Assembly (NCBI GenBank): GCA_965200505.1
Contig: OZ241343.1
Location: 1,674,001 to 1,738,000 of the forward strand
Direction of reading: 5' to 3'
DNA: 64,000 bases
Source of the DNA: VXNE01 sp965200505
Lineage (GTDB): Bacteria > Pseudomonadota > Gammaproteobacteria > Pseudomonadales > Azotimanducaceae
Shown: in pieces, positions 1 to 8,427 of the stretch
Layout: every line of letters begins with the position of its first letter
How positions within the stretch are numbered: the stretch's first letter is position 1
The notes under the pieces: model-generated
What the model was told of the DNA's origin: nothing
The model's input: only the letters and a program-made list of their open reading frames with translations
Databases searched by the model: none
Program-made: the position numbers and the translations under genes

Positions 1-879
1 GTTGGTGGCGTCCGCTGGGCCGATGCCATGCACGGCCGGCCAAGAGCCGACATCGTTCCACCCCATCTCCACCGGCACCACCACCGCGGCGTCCGTCTTT
101 TCCATCACGGCATAGTCGATGGAGATGGACGGTGAGCGGGTGAACACGGCGCTGGGCCGGAAAAAGTCCAAATCCTCGCGGCCACCGGCGATGGCCGCCT
201 CACAACACGCCAACAAGTCGGGCGCATGGCGGGCGAGGGCCGCGACGATGGCGCTCGCCTTGAAGAGGAAGATGCTCGTGTTCCAGTGGAACTCACCGGA
301 AGCGATGTAACGCTCGGCGCTAGCACGGTCCGGCTTCTCGACGAACTCCAGCACTTGGCGGGCGCGGCCTGCCGCCGGCGCCCCGGCGCGGATGTACCCA
401 TAGCCCGTCTCGGTGGCGGCCGGCTTGGCGCCGAACAACACGAGGCGACCGGCCGCCGCGGCACCCAAGCCGGCGTCCACCGCCGCCACGAAAGCGTCGC
501 CCCGTTCGATGAGGCCATCCGCCGGCACCACCAGCAACAGCGGATCGTCGCCCCCCGCCCGCGCATGGCAGGCGGCCAGACCAATGGCCGGCGCGGTGTT
601 GCGCGGCTCGGCTTCGAGCAGGATGGCGCTTGGCGTTTGGCCGACTTCCCGGCACTGTTCGGCCACGAGGAAGCGGTGTTCCTCGTTGCAGACGATGCAT
701 GGCTGCCGCGCATCCAAGGGCTTGAGCCGCAGCAACGTCTCCTGCATCAGCGAGCGCTCGCCCGTGAGCTTCAGGAACTGCTTCGGATACCGCTCCCGCG
801 ACAGCGGCCAGAGGCGTGTGCCGGCACCGCCCGCCAACAACACCGGCTGAATGGGCGGAGAGGGCTCGGGAGAGGCCAT
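1..879 (-). CDS. manC: Mannose-1-phosphate guanylyltransferase, N-terminal part (runs off window)
   Basis: Converts mannose-1-phosphate and GTP to GDP-mannose, a precursor for capsule, O-antigen or exopolysaccharide. The first 293 codons are visible; the gene continues past base 1. The start is the ATG at 879-877, because an in-frame TGA lies 15 bases upstream. The N-terminus holds the nucleotidyltransferase signature LLAGGAGTRLWPLSR followed by YPKQF, then EPRNTAPAIGLAA, VVPADG, a GYGYI motif, VLEFVEKPD and FHWNTSIFLF, all typical of the ManC/AlgA family. Whether a C-terminal mannose-6-phosphate isomerase domain follows cannot be seen. A glycosyltransferase and an O-antigen-ligase-like gene lie beyond the accessory block at 10-12.3 kb, so this may be one polysaccharide locus split by an insertion. 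Confidence 0.93.
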   Translation of the reverse strand, partial: MASPEPSPPIQPVLLAGGAGTRLWPLSRERYPKQFLKLTGERSLMQETLLRLKPLDARQPCIVCNEEHRFLVAEQCREVGQTPSAILLEAEPRNTAPAIGLAACHARAGGDDPLLLVVPADGLIERGDAFVAAVDAGLGAAAAGRLVLFGAKPAATETGYGYIRAGAPAAGRARQVLEFVEKPDRASAERYIASGEFHWNTSIFLFKASAIVAALARHAPDLLACCEAAIAGGREDLDFFRPSAVFTRSPSISIDYAVMEKTDAAVVVPVEMGWNDVGSWPAVHGIGPADATN

Positions 880-931
880 TGGGGTAGTCAATCACAGGCG
901 GCGTGGGGAAGGAAGGTTGGGTGGGGTTTTT

Positions 932-1179
932 CTTGCGAGGGGGGTTGCTTGCGAGGGGCTTTGCTTGCGAGGGGGGCTTTTTTGCTTGCGAGGGGCCGGC
1001 CCCTCGCGCTCCCCGAGGCGAACCGGGGGCGTCGGTCCAATTGGCTTAACGGGCGCGGGTTGGCGCCGGGGGCGGCGCACCGGTTCCAGACGCTGGGTTC
1101 TTGGTGGCGGCGCGAGCCTTTCTTGCGAGGGGCCCGGCCTCTCGCGCTCCCCGAGGCGAATGGGTGCGTTGCTACGCAC
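932..1179. repeat. GC-rich repeat cluster with palindromes
   Basis: The 11-mer CTTGCGAGGGG occurs at 932, 948, 964, 985 and 1122. At 988-1007 it is part of a perfect 20-bp palindrome (GCGAGGGGCC and its complement); a near-copy with one mismatch lies at 1125-1145. After each of these comes the same CTCGCGCTCCCCGAGGCGAA segment. A perfect hairpin, GTGCGT-TGCT-ACGCAC, follows at 1164-1179, and a related one (TGCGT-TGAT-ACGCA) is at 1453-1466. No convincing gene lies in 892-1191. This could be a REP-like dispersed element or a structured RNA region. Confidence 0.7.
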
Positions 1180-1191
1180 GCCGCCTTACGC

Positions 1192-1398
1192 TCAGGCTGG
1201 TATCTTGTCGATCTCTCGCATTCGGGAAAACGCTTCGAACATTCCCTCAAGACGTGCCACCCGATCGCGCAGCTCGCTGACCTCTTGGCGGATTTGCGCC
1301 AAGGCGGCCCGGATGCTGGACAGCACCGATAGGACTAGGCCGGCCACCGTGACCAAGACGCCCAACACCGCCAGCACTGCCATCAACTCAGGGCTCAT
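1192..1398 (-). CDS. Small membrane protein with coiled coil
   Basis: A 68-residue protein of unknown function. Residues about 5-30 form one hydrophobic helix (LMAVLAVLGVLVTVAGLVL), and residues about 30-60 form an amphipathic, charged helix (IRQEVSELRDRVARLEGMFE) with a heptad-like spacing of leucine and valine, as in a short coiled coil. The architecture, a membrane anchor plus coiled coil, recalls small XhlA-like proteins, but I see no sequence signature that allows a functional name. It lies between the repeat cluster and the AlbA_2 gene and points away from the latter. Confidence 0.55.
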   Translation of the reverse strand: MSPELMAVLAVLGVLVTVAGLVLSVLSSIRAALAQIRQEVSELRDRVARLEGMFEAFSRMREIDKIPA

Positions 1399-1527
1399 GG
1401 GGCGAGGCTACGGCATATGAAGTGCCATCATCAAACTCGGAGGTTCACAAGGTGCGTTGATACGCATCGGGGCGTGCCTCGCGTTCATTGGGTGCGGCTG
1501 CTTGTGGGTGGCCTGTCGCGCTTGGGC

Positions 1528-1533
1528 TATGAT
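1528..1533 (+). promoter_or_regulatory. -10-like hexamer, probable leaderless promoter
   Basis: TATGAT lies seven bases upstream of the ATG at 1541, the distance expected if transcription starts on or beside the start codon. No good -35 element at 17-base spacing was found. Confidence 0.45.
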
Positions 1534-1540
1534 TGGATGG

Positions 1541-3316
1541 ATGCACACCACACCTACGATGCGGCTGGACGAGGCGGCGCTTTGGGAGGCGGTGCGGCTG
1601 GGTGAGGACAGCCTTCTCGAACTCAAGGAAGTGCGCTTCAGAGGGCACCGTCTCGATGCGCCGGCCCGCGATGTGATCGCCGATGAAATCGCGGCGTTCG
1701 CCAATGCGGGCGGTGGGCGCCTGGTGCTGGGCGTCACGGACCAGCGAAAACCGCAAGCGTTGACGCCGATGCAACTGAACCAGTTGATGACCGTGGTTGG
1801 AGAAGTCTGCACCGACAGCATCCGGCCGCCGGTGGAGTATGACGCACACCGTGTGCCGACGCCGCCAGACCGGCAGGGAGGCGTGTTGGTGGTGGACGTG
1901 TCGCCTGGGGCCACGATGCATCGCTCGCCGGGAGGTTGCTTTCGGCGACGCGGCGACGCCAAACGCACAACGGATTCCGACGGCATCCGCCGGTTGCTGC
2001 TTGCCCGCGGGCAGTCCGACGCCACTGGGGTGGATGCGCAACCGGTGGCCGGCACGGGCATCAACTCGCTGCAGCCGGAGCATTGGCGCCGCTATGCGAG
2101 TTCGCGGGTGGACGAACCCGCGGAGATCCAGCTCGGCAAGCTGAAGTTCGTCAAGGAAGACGCGGCAGGTGTGCTGCGCGCGACGGTCGGCGGGGTGCTG
2201 CTCGGCGCCGAGGATCCCCGCGAGTGGCTGCCGAACGCTTACATCCAAGCGGTGCGCTACGACGGTTCGCGGATGGACGCCAATCGGCAATTGGATGCGC
2301 AAGATGTGGCCGGCCCGCTCAATGCGCAGATCAAGGAAGCGATGCGCTTCGTCCTGCGCAATCGTCGCGTGGCCGCGCACAAGGATCCGCAACGTCGGGA
2401 CGTGCCCCAATACAGCGCCCGCGCCGTCTTCGAGGCGCTGGTGAACGCGGTGGTACATCGCGACTATGCCGTATCCGGTTCGCACATTCGGCTGTTCATG
2501 TTCGACGACCGGCTGGAGCTCTACTCGCCCGGCGGGCTGGCCAACTCGATGACTGTCGAGGACCTGCGAACAAGCCAGTTCACGCGCAACCAACTATTGT
2601 CCTCACGTCTTGGCCAATGCCCAGTGGGGGAAACGGCCGGCGCCGGCGAACGCCGCTACTTCATCGAGAGGCGTGGCGAGGGCATCGGCGTGATTGAAGA
2701 CGAGACCTTCGCGCTGGCCGGACGCAAACCCGTTTTCGAGCTAATCAGTGAACGGGAATTGAAGCTCACGCTGCCGGCGGCCAGCCCGCCGCTGCCGGAG
2801 GGCATCGCCCTGCGCGTGGAGGTGACCAGCGCGAACGGCCAACCCCTGGCCGACGCCCACGTGCTGGCGCTCTATCCGAACAAGACGTTCCGCGAGGCCC
2901 GCACGGACGCCTTCGGCCACGCGGATTTTCTGCTGCACTCCCGCGTTCCCATGACCGTGTTCTGCGCCGCGCCCGGCCACGCGGCGGCCGTGGCCACCGA
3001 CCGGATGCCAAACGGCAACTTGGCCCTCGCCTTGGAGACCGCCTCGAACGGTGGCTCGCTCATCATTCCCCACCGCACGGGCCATCTACTTGGAATTCAA
3101 GGCCGCTTGAACCCCGTCCTCGACCACCTAGACCGCCTCTACCTCTACGCCGACAACGTCGCCATCAACGACGGCATGGCGCAGCCCGTCCACTTCGCTT
3201 TGAACGAGCCGCTGCGCCTCACAGACGCACTCGGCGCAACCGCCACGCTCCGGGTGCGTGAGATGCTCGGCGCTTCCTGCATCTTCGACTATCGGTTGGA
3301 GAAGGTGGGGAAGTGA
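1541..3316 (+). CDS. AlbA_2/HATPase-type putative regulator with unusual C-terminal extension
   Basis: About 591 residues from the ATG at 1541. The N-terminus matches the AlbA_2 (Schlafen-type, former AAA_4) domain: LLELKEVRF, then DEIAAFANAGGGRLVLGV. A GHKL-type ATPase domain follows (HATPase_c_4), with FEALVNAVVHRDY and LELYSPGGL. The last 200 residues are odd: LRVEVTSANGQPLADAHV and the following strands resemble a carboxypeptidase-regulatory or Ig-like beta-sandwich, then an unassigned beta-rich tail. Such proteins are called putative transcriptional regulators, but their function is poorly known. A start at 1457 is possible but adds a cysteine-rich stretch unlike the family. TATGAT at 1528-1533 ends seven bases before ATG 1541, so the mRNA may be leaderless. 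Confidence 0.8.
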   Translation: MHTTPTMRLDEAALWEAVRLGEDSLLELKEVRFRGHRLDAPARDVIADEIAAFANAGGGRLVLGVTDQRKPQALTPMQLNQLMTVVGEVCTDSIRPPVEYDAHRVPTPPDRQGGVLVVDVSPGATMHRSPGGCFRRRGDAKRTTDSDGIRRLLLARGQSDATGVDAQPVAGTGINSLQPEHWRRYASSRVDEPAEIQLGKLKFVKEDAAGVLRATVGGVLLGAEDPREWLPNAYIQAVRYDGSRMDANRQLDAQDVAGPLNAQIKEAMRFVLRNRRVAAHKDPQRRDVPQYSARAVFEALVNAVVHRDYAVSGSHIRLFMFDDRLELYSPGGLANSMTVEDLRTSQFTRNQLLSSRLGQCPVGETAGAGERRYFIERRGEGIGVIEDETFALAGRKPVFELISERELKLTLPAASPPLPEGIALRVEVTSANGQPLADAHVLALYPNKTFREARTDAFGHADFLLHSRVPMTVFCAAPGHAAAVATDRMPNGNLALALETASNGGSLIIPHRTGHLLGIQGRLNPVLDHLDRLYLYADNVAINDGMAQPVHFALNEPLRLTDALGATATLRVREMLGASCIFDYRLEKVGK

Positions 3317-3349
3317 TGAGCGCCCCTTTCTCGATTGATGCGAGCGGGT

Positions 3350-4612
3350 TCATTCCCCGGTAAGGTGGCTACCATCGGCGCAGACGGCCACGCCTTCCCA
3401 GAGCTCGCAATCGTCGTAAGAGTCACGGCAAAAGGTCATTGCCTCGAATTGCGCTTCCCTAAGTGTGGCTCCATACCACACACTCTGTCGTCGATGCCGA
3501 CGGTGTGTAGGGGTCTCCTCTGCCCAACCACGGGCGGCCACACCGCAGTCTCTGTAGAAGCTCCTGCCCTGAAACCGATTGTAGCTGAGAACTACGCACC
3601 GGGAGTGCCCACATTCTGCCATTGCGCGTTCGTTGGCCTCAATTTCAGTACTGTAACCCCAGGTGACCGCGGCCACGAGCGGTACGTCATTCGCTCCCCC
3701 CTCTTTCGCGGCGGCGCTTAAAAGCGCATTGTTTGACGTTACGGCAATGGCGCCGTAGCAAACGTTGGCGCTGCAATCGGCACCGCCGCTGCCGGTGAGA
3801 GCGCGGCCGTCGTCGCCACTTTGCATTGCCGAAAAGCCATCTCTCGAAGTGTTTGAGATATGGCCGGAAGAGGCGTAAAGCAAACTTTGCGCGACTATCG
3901 AACGGAGCTCGCCGCGGAGGGTGAGTTGCCACTTGCCCATGCCGTCGCCGAGCGTCCCTTCCAAACCTTCCGCGCCCTCCTCCAAGTCAACCGCGGTGAG
4001 TGTGCGCGAGTGGCCGGCGGGCAGGGTCAGAGCAACCGGCCCGCGAACGGCATTGCCATCGTCCATTCCTTCAATCCGCACTGCCGCATCTTCCGCACCC
4101 CAGTTGATTAGCCGCAGTCTGCTTTGCTGCCTTGTGTTGCTCGCCGGATTGAAAATCTTGGCGCTAAGGTACTCCGTTCCCGGCAGCACGTCGTGCATGG
4201 CGGTTAGGAACCCGTCGCGGGTGCGAATGAAAGAAAGCACTTGAACATCCAAGTTTGTCTCAACGCTCAAGCGCCAGCTGCCTTGCATGGGCGCACCTAT
4301 GCCGCCGTCAATGCCCTTATTGGCGTTCCCGTCGGTTAAGTCGCCGGAGTTGAAGTGAATTGTTTGGCCGGCGGCCAGTTGGATTATGACCGGTTCAAAG
4401 ACGTTCCCGCCGTCGTCCACGGCGGTTATCTCCACTTCGCCGGCTTGATCGCTTTCGTTAATTAGCCGCACGAAACTTTGGAGAAAGCTATCTGACGCTG
4501 GCAGCATCAAAGGAACAGTGGGCCGGTAAGTCTCGGCGTCTTGCCCTTGCGCCATCATGGAAGCAAAGGCAGACAGCGCCGCCAAGATGTATCCGATGGT
4601 ACGTTTTTTCAT
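3350..4612 (-). CDS. Secreted beta-rich protein with C-terminal DUF4189-like domain
   Basis: 420 residues with a signal peptide (MKKRTIGYILAALSAFASMMAQGQ, cleavage likely after AQG or QA). Residues about 28-270 contain two related repeats of about 115 residues: FVRLIN...ITAVDDGG...FNSGDL...WRL...VLSFIRTRDGFLTAMHDV, then LRLINWGAEDA...LTAVDLEEG...WQLTLRGELRS...ASSGHISN. This half is closely similar to the next gene upstream. The C-terminal 130 residues differ: CYGAIAVTS, WGYSTEIEANERAMAECG, CVVLSYN and several cysteines resemble DUF4189, a small extracytoplasmic disulfide-containing domain. It is last in an apparent four-gene minus-strand cluster with two CsgG-like proteins. Function unknown; an exported envelope or surface protein is the best guess. 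Confidence 0.8.
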   Translation of the reverse strand: MKKRTIGYILAALSAFASMMAQGQDAETYRPTVPLMLPASDSFLQSFVRLINESDQAGEVEITAVDDGGNVFEPVIIQLAAGQTIHFNSGDLTDGNANKGIDGGIGAPMQGSWRLSVETNLDVQVLSFIRTRDGFLTAMHDVLPGTEYLSAKIFNPASNTRQQSRLRLINWGAEDAAVRIEGMDDGNAVRGPVALTLPAGHSRTLTAVDLEEGAEGLEGTLGDGMGKWQLTLRGELRSIVAQSLLYASSGHISNTSRDGFSAMQSGDDGRALTGSGGADCSANVCYGAIAVTSNNALLSAAAKEGGANDVPLVAAVTWGYSTEIEANERAMAECGHSRCVVLSYNRFQGRSFYRDCGVAARGWAEETPTHRRHRRQSVWYGATLREAQFEAMTFCRDSYDDCELWEGVAVCADGSHLTGE

Positions 4613-4679
4613 GCTTCAGGCTCCGTTGTGTGTGAGGGTAAGAGGCGGTGAGCGCCCTTCCCGATCGAACGCGGGGCGT

Positions 4680-6173
4680 TTAGTTTGGCGTGAACTCGGC
4701 GTAAACGGTGTACGGCCCGGTGTCGTTATTTCCGTACTCATACACCCGCACGAAGTAAGTGCCGGCCTCAAGATCGAGTTGAAGGCGGAAGTTATTGTTT
4801 ACCCCGTCATCGTTACCGTAGCGGTTGGAGTAAAGGGTCTGACCCGCGCTGTCGTACAGGACAATCTCTGTGTCGAGTGGGCCGTCCGCATAGAACGTCA
4901 TGGTGCCGGCACGATTGATCGCGACCCTAAAGTAGTCTTGATCGCCCAGCCATTGAATTCTGCCGGATTGCCGGCCGTCAACGCGGAGGTTTGTTGCGTC
5001 ACTTAGTGTACGCCCGTGATCATCGTCTTTATGATCGAAAAAGTCAGTGTAAACAGTGTAAGGCCCAGTGTCGTCATCGTCGTGCTCATACACTCGCACG
5101 AAGTAGGTGCCGGCCTCAAGATCGAGTTGAAGGCGGAAGTTATTGTTTACCCCGTCATCGTTACCGTAGCGGTTGGAGTAAAGGGTCTGACCCGCGCTGT
5201 CGTACAGGACAATCTCTGTGTCGAGTGGGCCGTCCGCGTAAAGGATCAAGATGCCGCTCGATTGAATCTCAACCTTGAAGTAGTCTTGGTCTCCGTTTCG
5301 GTTAATCCTGCCCGAACGGTGGCCGTTCAAGGCCAAGGGCGTGGCGTTAGTTGTAGAGTCGGCGTGGTCTGCGCCGCCGTGGCGTTCCGTTGCCGAAAAG
5401 CCATCTCTCGAAATGTTGGAGATATGGCCGGACGATGCGTAAAGCAAACTTTGCGCGACCATCGAACGGAGCTCGCCGCGGAGCGTGAGTTGCCACTTGC
5501 CCATGCCGTCGCCGAGACTTCCGGTTAAATCGTGCGCCCCTTCCTCCAAGTCAACCGCGGTGAGCGTTCGGGATTGCCCCGCGCGCAGCGTCAACGAAAC
5601 CGGGCCGCGAACGGCATCGTCATCATCCTTTCCCTCAATCTCGACCTTCGCGTCTTCCGCGCCCCAGTTGATTAGCCGCAGCCTGCTTTCTTGCGTTGTG
5701 TTGCTCGCCGGATTGAAAATCCCCGCGAACAAATCCACCTGTTGCCACGGCACGACGTCATGCATTGCGGTTAGGAACCCGTCCCGTGTGCGAATGAAGG
5801 AAAGCACTTGAACATCCAAAAGCGTATCGACGGTCAAACGCCAATTGCCTTGCCGCGGCGAACCTATGCCTTCAATGCCTTTGCTCGCGTTGCCGTCGGT
5901 TAAATCGCCGGAGTTGAAGTGGATTGTTTGGCCGGCGGCCAGTTGGACTGTAACGGAGTCGGCGGTTCCGCCATCGTCGACGGCCGTTATCTCCACTTCG
6001 CCGGCGTAATCGCTTTTGTTGATTAGCCGCACGAAACTTTGCCCGTACTCTGACCCCGCCCGGAGCATCAAAGGAACGGTGGGCGGGTAAGTCTCGGCGT
6101 CTTGCCCTTGCGCCATCGTGGAAACAAAGGCGGCGGTCAGGGCGAGCATGGCCGTTGCGGCGATGGGTTTCAC
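4680..6173 (-). CDS. Secreted beta-rich protein with two PPC domains
   Basis: 497 residues with a signal peptide ending near MAQGQDAETY. Residues about 25-280 are a paralogue of the same region in the downstream gene (two repeats of about 115 residues). The C-terminal half carries two tandem bacterial pre-peptidase C-terminal (PPC) type domains, each with SGRI...GDQDYFKV/RV, ADGPLDTEIVLYDSAGQ, LDLEAGTYFVRVYE and GPYTVY. PPC domains usually occur on secreted proteins and are thought to assist export or substrate binding. The two copies are almost identical in DNA over 143 bp, implying a recent internal duplication. It lies 36 bp after the CsgG-like gene and 67 bp before its paralogue. No catalytic domain is visible. 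Confidence 0.82.
   Translation of the reverse strand: MKPIAATAMLALTAAFVSTMAQGQDAETYPPTVPLMLRAGSEYGQSFVRLINKSDYAGEVEITAVDDGGTADSVTVQLAAGQTIHFNSGDLTDGNASKGIEGIGSPRQGNWRLTVDTLLDVQVLSFIRTRDGFLTAMHDVVPWQQVDLFAGIFNPASNTTQESRLRLINWGAEDAKVEIEGKDDDDAVRGPVSLTLRAGQSRTLTAVDLEEGAHDLTGSLGDGMGKWQLTLRGELRSMVAQSLLYASSGHISNISRDGFSATERHGGADHADSTTNATPLALNGHRSGRINRNGDQDYFKVEIQSSGILILYADGPLDTEIVLYDSAGQTLYSNRYGNDDGVNNNFRLQLDLEAGTYFVRVYEHDDDDTGPYTVYTDFFDHKDDDHGRTLSDATNLRVDGRQSGRIQWLGDQDYFRVAINRAGTMTFYADGPLDTEIVLYDSAGQTLYSNRYGNDDGVNNNFRLQLDLEAGTYFVRVYEYGNNDTGPYTVYAEFTPN
4747..4889 (-). repeat. Direct repeat copy 1 (PPC domain)
   Basis: About 143 bp repeated at 5095-5237, 348 bp (116 codons) away, with a single difference seen by eye (GTAAGT versus GTAGGT). 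It encodes the core of each PPC domain. Confidence 0.9.
5095..5237 (-). repeat. Direct repeat copy 2 (PPC domain)
   Basis: Second copy of the 143-bp near-identical segment at 4747-4889. The 348-bp period equals one PPC domain, so copy number could change by recombination without a frameshift. Confidence 0.9.
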
Positions 6174-6209
6174 GGTTCGAATCTCCTTTGGTCGAAAGCG
6201 GAAGGGCCC

Positions 6210-7265
6210 TCAGCAGTTGTCCTCAATGGAAGCCAGCGCCCGCCGGCACCGCGAGGAGTTTTCGTTCTTCTCGCATGACCGGTCGCGGCTCTTTTCGGCC
6301 CGCCGGCACGCGGATTCCCGCTTGGCGTACGTCCGCTCGCGGTCGGCCAACATCTTCCTCACGGCGCGGCCTTCGGATCGGCTCATTTGCCGCGCCACGT
6401 CGCCCACTTGGAAGGGGCGCGTGGCATAGACGACATCGGACACCGAGTATTTCGGGCGCGTGTCCGTCACCACGACGAACCCCGCGTCTTCCTCGTCTGC
6501 GCCGAGCACCTCGCCGGTGTCGGGATCGACAAAGCCCTCACCCAACGTCACCACTCTCAAGTAGTTGCCGTTGGACAGGAACGTTGACCCGTAGTTCAGA
6601 TATGCCTGCCCGTCCACCACTCTGACGACGCGGATGGGGAACAAGGCCATCGTGATCTTCTCCACCGTCGCCACCGCGACAGACTGCGCGACGTTCCCCA
6701 ACGCCGCGGCGATTTGGCCGCGCTTTGCATACCTGCAGGAGTCGCCGTAGTCCGCGTTCTCCGGATAGTCCACGCGAATGCGGTCTGAACCAGCCACGTT
6801 TTCGCTGAAACGAATCTCGCCGGTGCCCACGTCCACCACCCGCACATCGAGTTCCACTATCGCCTCGCAGCCGCCGGCAAACGCGCCCAAGATGGGAATT
6901 GAAGAACCAGAGGCCGACCCGGTGCCGGCATCCATCACCCTTCCCGTCACCAGATAGTCAACGCCGCTGAACCCTCCGTAGGAAGCAGTTCCGTCGGCGA
7001 TGCCGGTCACGGACAAACCCCTTTCCTCAAGCAGCGTGTCCAGCCGCGCCCGTTCCATGATCTTGAACTTGCGCGTCTTGCTCAGCGCGGATTCCATTGC
7101 GGTTCGGATGGTGTCGGTGTCCAGGTCCCGATAGGGCGATTCAATGCCGCCCACCGCCACGACGGGCACGTTCGCCTGTGCGAGCGCGTTTGCGGCAACC
7201 ACCGCAACGGCGGCGGTGGCGAACGCCCGCCCGATGCGTCGGTGGATGTTTCTGTGACACGCCAT
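6210..7265 (-). CDS. CsgG-family secretion/envelope protein
   Basis: 351 residues with an N-terminal signal peptide (about residues 1-30, ending ALAQA). The CsgG-like fold is recognisable from VVAVGGIESPY, TAMESALSKTRKFKIMERARLDTLLEERGLS, VDYLVTGRVMDAG, ELDVRVVDVGTGEI and a late AYLNYGS segment. CsgG forms the outer-membrane channel for curli subunits; relatives (HfaB, LpoB-like) serve in other envelope tasks. There is no lipobox cysteine in the signal region, unlike true CsgG. The C-terminal 70 residues are arginine- and cysteine-rich (about residues 295-351, with charged helices), an extension I do not recognise. It follows the second CsgG-like gene by 87 bp and precedes the PPC protein. 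Confidence 0.78.
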   Translation of the reverse strand: MACHRNIHRRIGRAFATAAVAVVAANALAQANVPVVAVGGIESPYRDLDTDTIRTAMESALSKTRKFKIMERARLDTLLEERGLSVTGIADGTASYGGFSGVDYLVTGRVMDAGTGSASGSSIPILGAFAGGCEAIVELDVRVVDVGTGEIRFSENVAGSDRIRVDYPENADYGDSCRYAKRGQIAAALGNVAQSVAVATVEKITMALFPIRVVRVVDGQAYLNYGSTFLSNGNYLRVVTLGEGFVDPDTGEVLGADEEDAGFVVVTDTRPKYSVSDVVYATRPFQVGDVARQMSRSEGRAVRKMLADRERTYAKRESACRRAEKSRDRSCEKNENSSRCRRALASIEDNC

Positions 7266-7352
7266 CGCGTTGCTTCCCCTCCGTCGGTGGCCTCCACCTC
7301 CCGGCCCCCCAACCCCCGAATCAGGCCGGCTGACAAGGCGGATGCGTCGCCG

Positions 7353-8309
7353 TCAAATTTCCCGCCCCATGCGTTGCCGCTGATCTGCCGGCGTGGCTCG
7401 TCGCATGGCTGAACCCGGCAGAATGCGCGCGACCTGCCCTTTGCGCGGGATTGCGCCGGACACAGACCTCGCCTTCGAAAACTTCTCCAGCACTTCGGTC
7501 ACTTCGATTACGCCAATCGTCGTCTCCACCGCGCCAAGGTTCAGGCCGGTCGTCTCGTCCACCAGCGGCGCTGATTGTTCGACCACTTTCAGCCGGTCGC
7601 CGAACGTCAGCACGGCCTCCCCATAGTTCAGGTACGCGCAGCACCCCCGCGAGGCGTCCTCTTGGAAGGCCACCACCTCAATGGGGAAGATGCTCTCGGC
7701 AATGGCCGCGGCAGCCTTCTTCGCGGCCTCGCGCTGCACGTCCGCGAGCGGGTCGGCGGCGCCAGTACCCACCGACAGGCCGCGCGTCTCGGTCGCATCG
7801 CCGGACACCACGCTCACCTCCACGTTCTCCGCCTTGCGCACTTCGCCGCTCAGGGCGTCCACCACCTTCAGGTCGATGCCGAACTCGGTGATTTGCGAGG
7901 TGGTGGCGAACCTCCGGGTCGAGAGCGCCTTCTTCGTGCTGCCGAACTTGGTGACGGCGCCGTACACGATGTAGTCCACGGCACCGACGGTGAGAATGGT
8001 GTTGGCGCCCGAGAACTCGCCTTGCAGGGCTTGTTCGGAGAGCACCTCGTCAACGCGGTTCCGTTCGATGATCTTGAACCTGCCCACCTTCACGAGCTGC
8101 GTTTCCAGCATGTTCTGGAAGTTCGCCGCCTTGGAGTTTTTGTAGTCCGCCCAACGCGAACTATCGACGGAGGCTTGGATTTCGGTGATTGCGATGATGG
8201 GCAAATCCGGTGCCGCGAAGCACATGGGGGCAGCCGCCACCCACACTGCCATTGCCGCGACGCGGACGAGACGGGCCGCCCAACCATGCGGGCGCGTTAG
8301 ACCTCTCAC
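7353..8309 (-). CDS. CsgG-family protein
   Basis: 318 residues from a GTG at 8309 preceded by GAGAGGA seven bases upstream, a strong ribosome-binding site. The signal peptide ends near MCFAAPDLP. Family features: IIAITEIQ, NMLETQLVKVGRFKIIERNRVDEVLSEQ, AVDYIVYGAVTKFG, FGIDLKVVDALSGEV, then KKAAAAIAESIFPIEVV and AYLNYGEAVLTFGDRLKVV. It is a distant paralogue of the next gene and shares the late LNYG segment. It is first in the four-gene minus-strand cluster, so the two may form one complex, possibly in export of the two downstream secreted proteins; that link is an inference from position only. A longer reading frame upstream runs antisense through the recombinase gene and is not real. Confidence 0.8.
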   Translation of the reverse strand: MRGLTRPHGWAARLVRVAAMAVWVAAAPMCFAAPDLPIIAITEIQASVDSSRWADYKNSKAANFQNMLETQLVKVGRFKIIERNRVDEVLSEQALQGEFSGANTILTVGAVDYIVYGAVTKFGSTKKALSTRRFATTSQITEFGIDLKVVDALSGEVRKAENVEVSVVSGDATETRGLSVGTGAADPLADVQREAAKKAAAAIAESIFPIEVVAFQEDASRGCCAYLNYGEAVLTFGDRLKVVEQSAPLVDETTGLNLGAVETTIGVIEVTEVLEKFSKARSVSGAIPRKGQVARILPGSAMRRATPADQRQRMGREI

Positions 8310-8356
8310 AGTTGATTCCTCTCTCGCACGTACACCGCGCGCTCCCCCACGGCTGT

Positions 8357-8371
8357 TAACCCGCGTTATCG
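8357..8371. repeat. Inverted repeat, left copy, beside recombinase
   Basis: TAACCCGCGTTATCG is the exact reverse complement of 9711-9725. The pair brackets the tyrosine recombinase gene in inverted orientation. Confidence 0.8.
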
Positions 8372-8427
8372 ACATCCAGCCGCGGCGGTGTGCGAACCTC
8401 AGATTTGGTGGCTTGAACGGAGGATTG

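Noticed and set aside
226..1332. Long plus-strand frame across the manC gene
   Set aside because: It is antisense to manC, whose minus-strand frame has full family motifs; the frame has no protein-like features.
3335..3721. Plus-strand ORF of 128 residues
   Set aside because: Antisense to the DUF4189-like secreted protein, which has a signal peptide and repeat structure.
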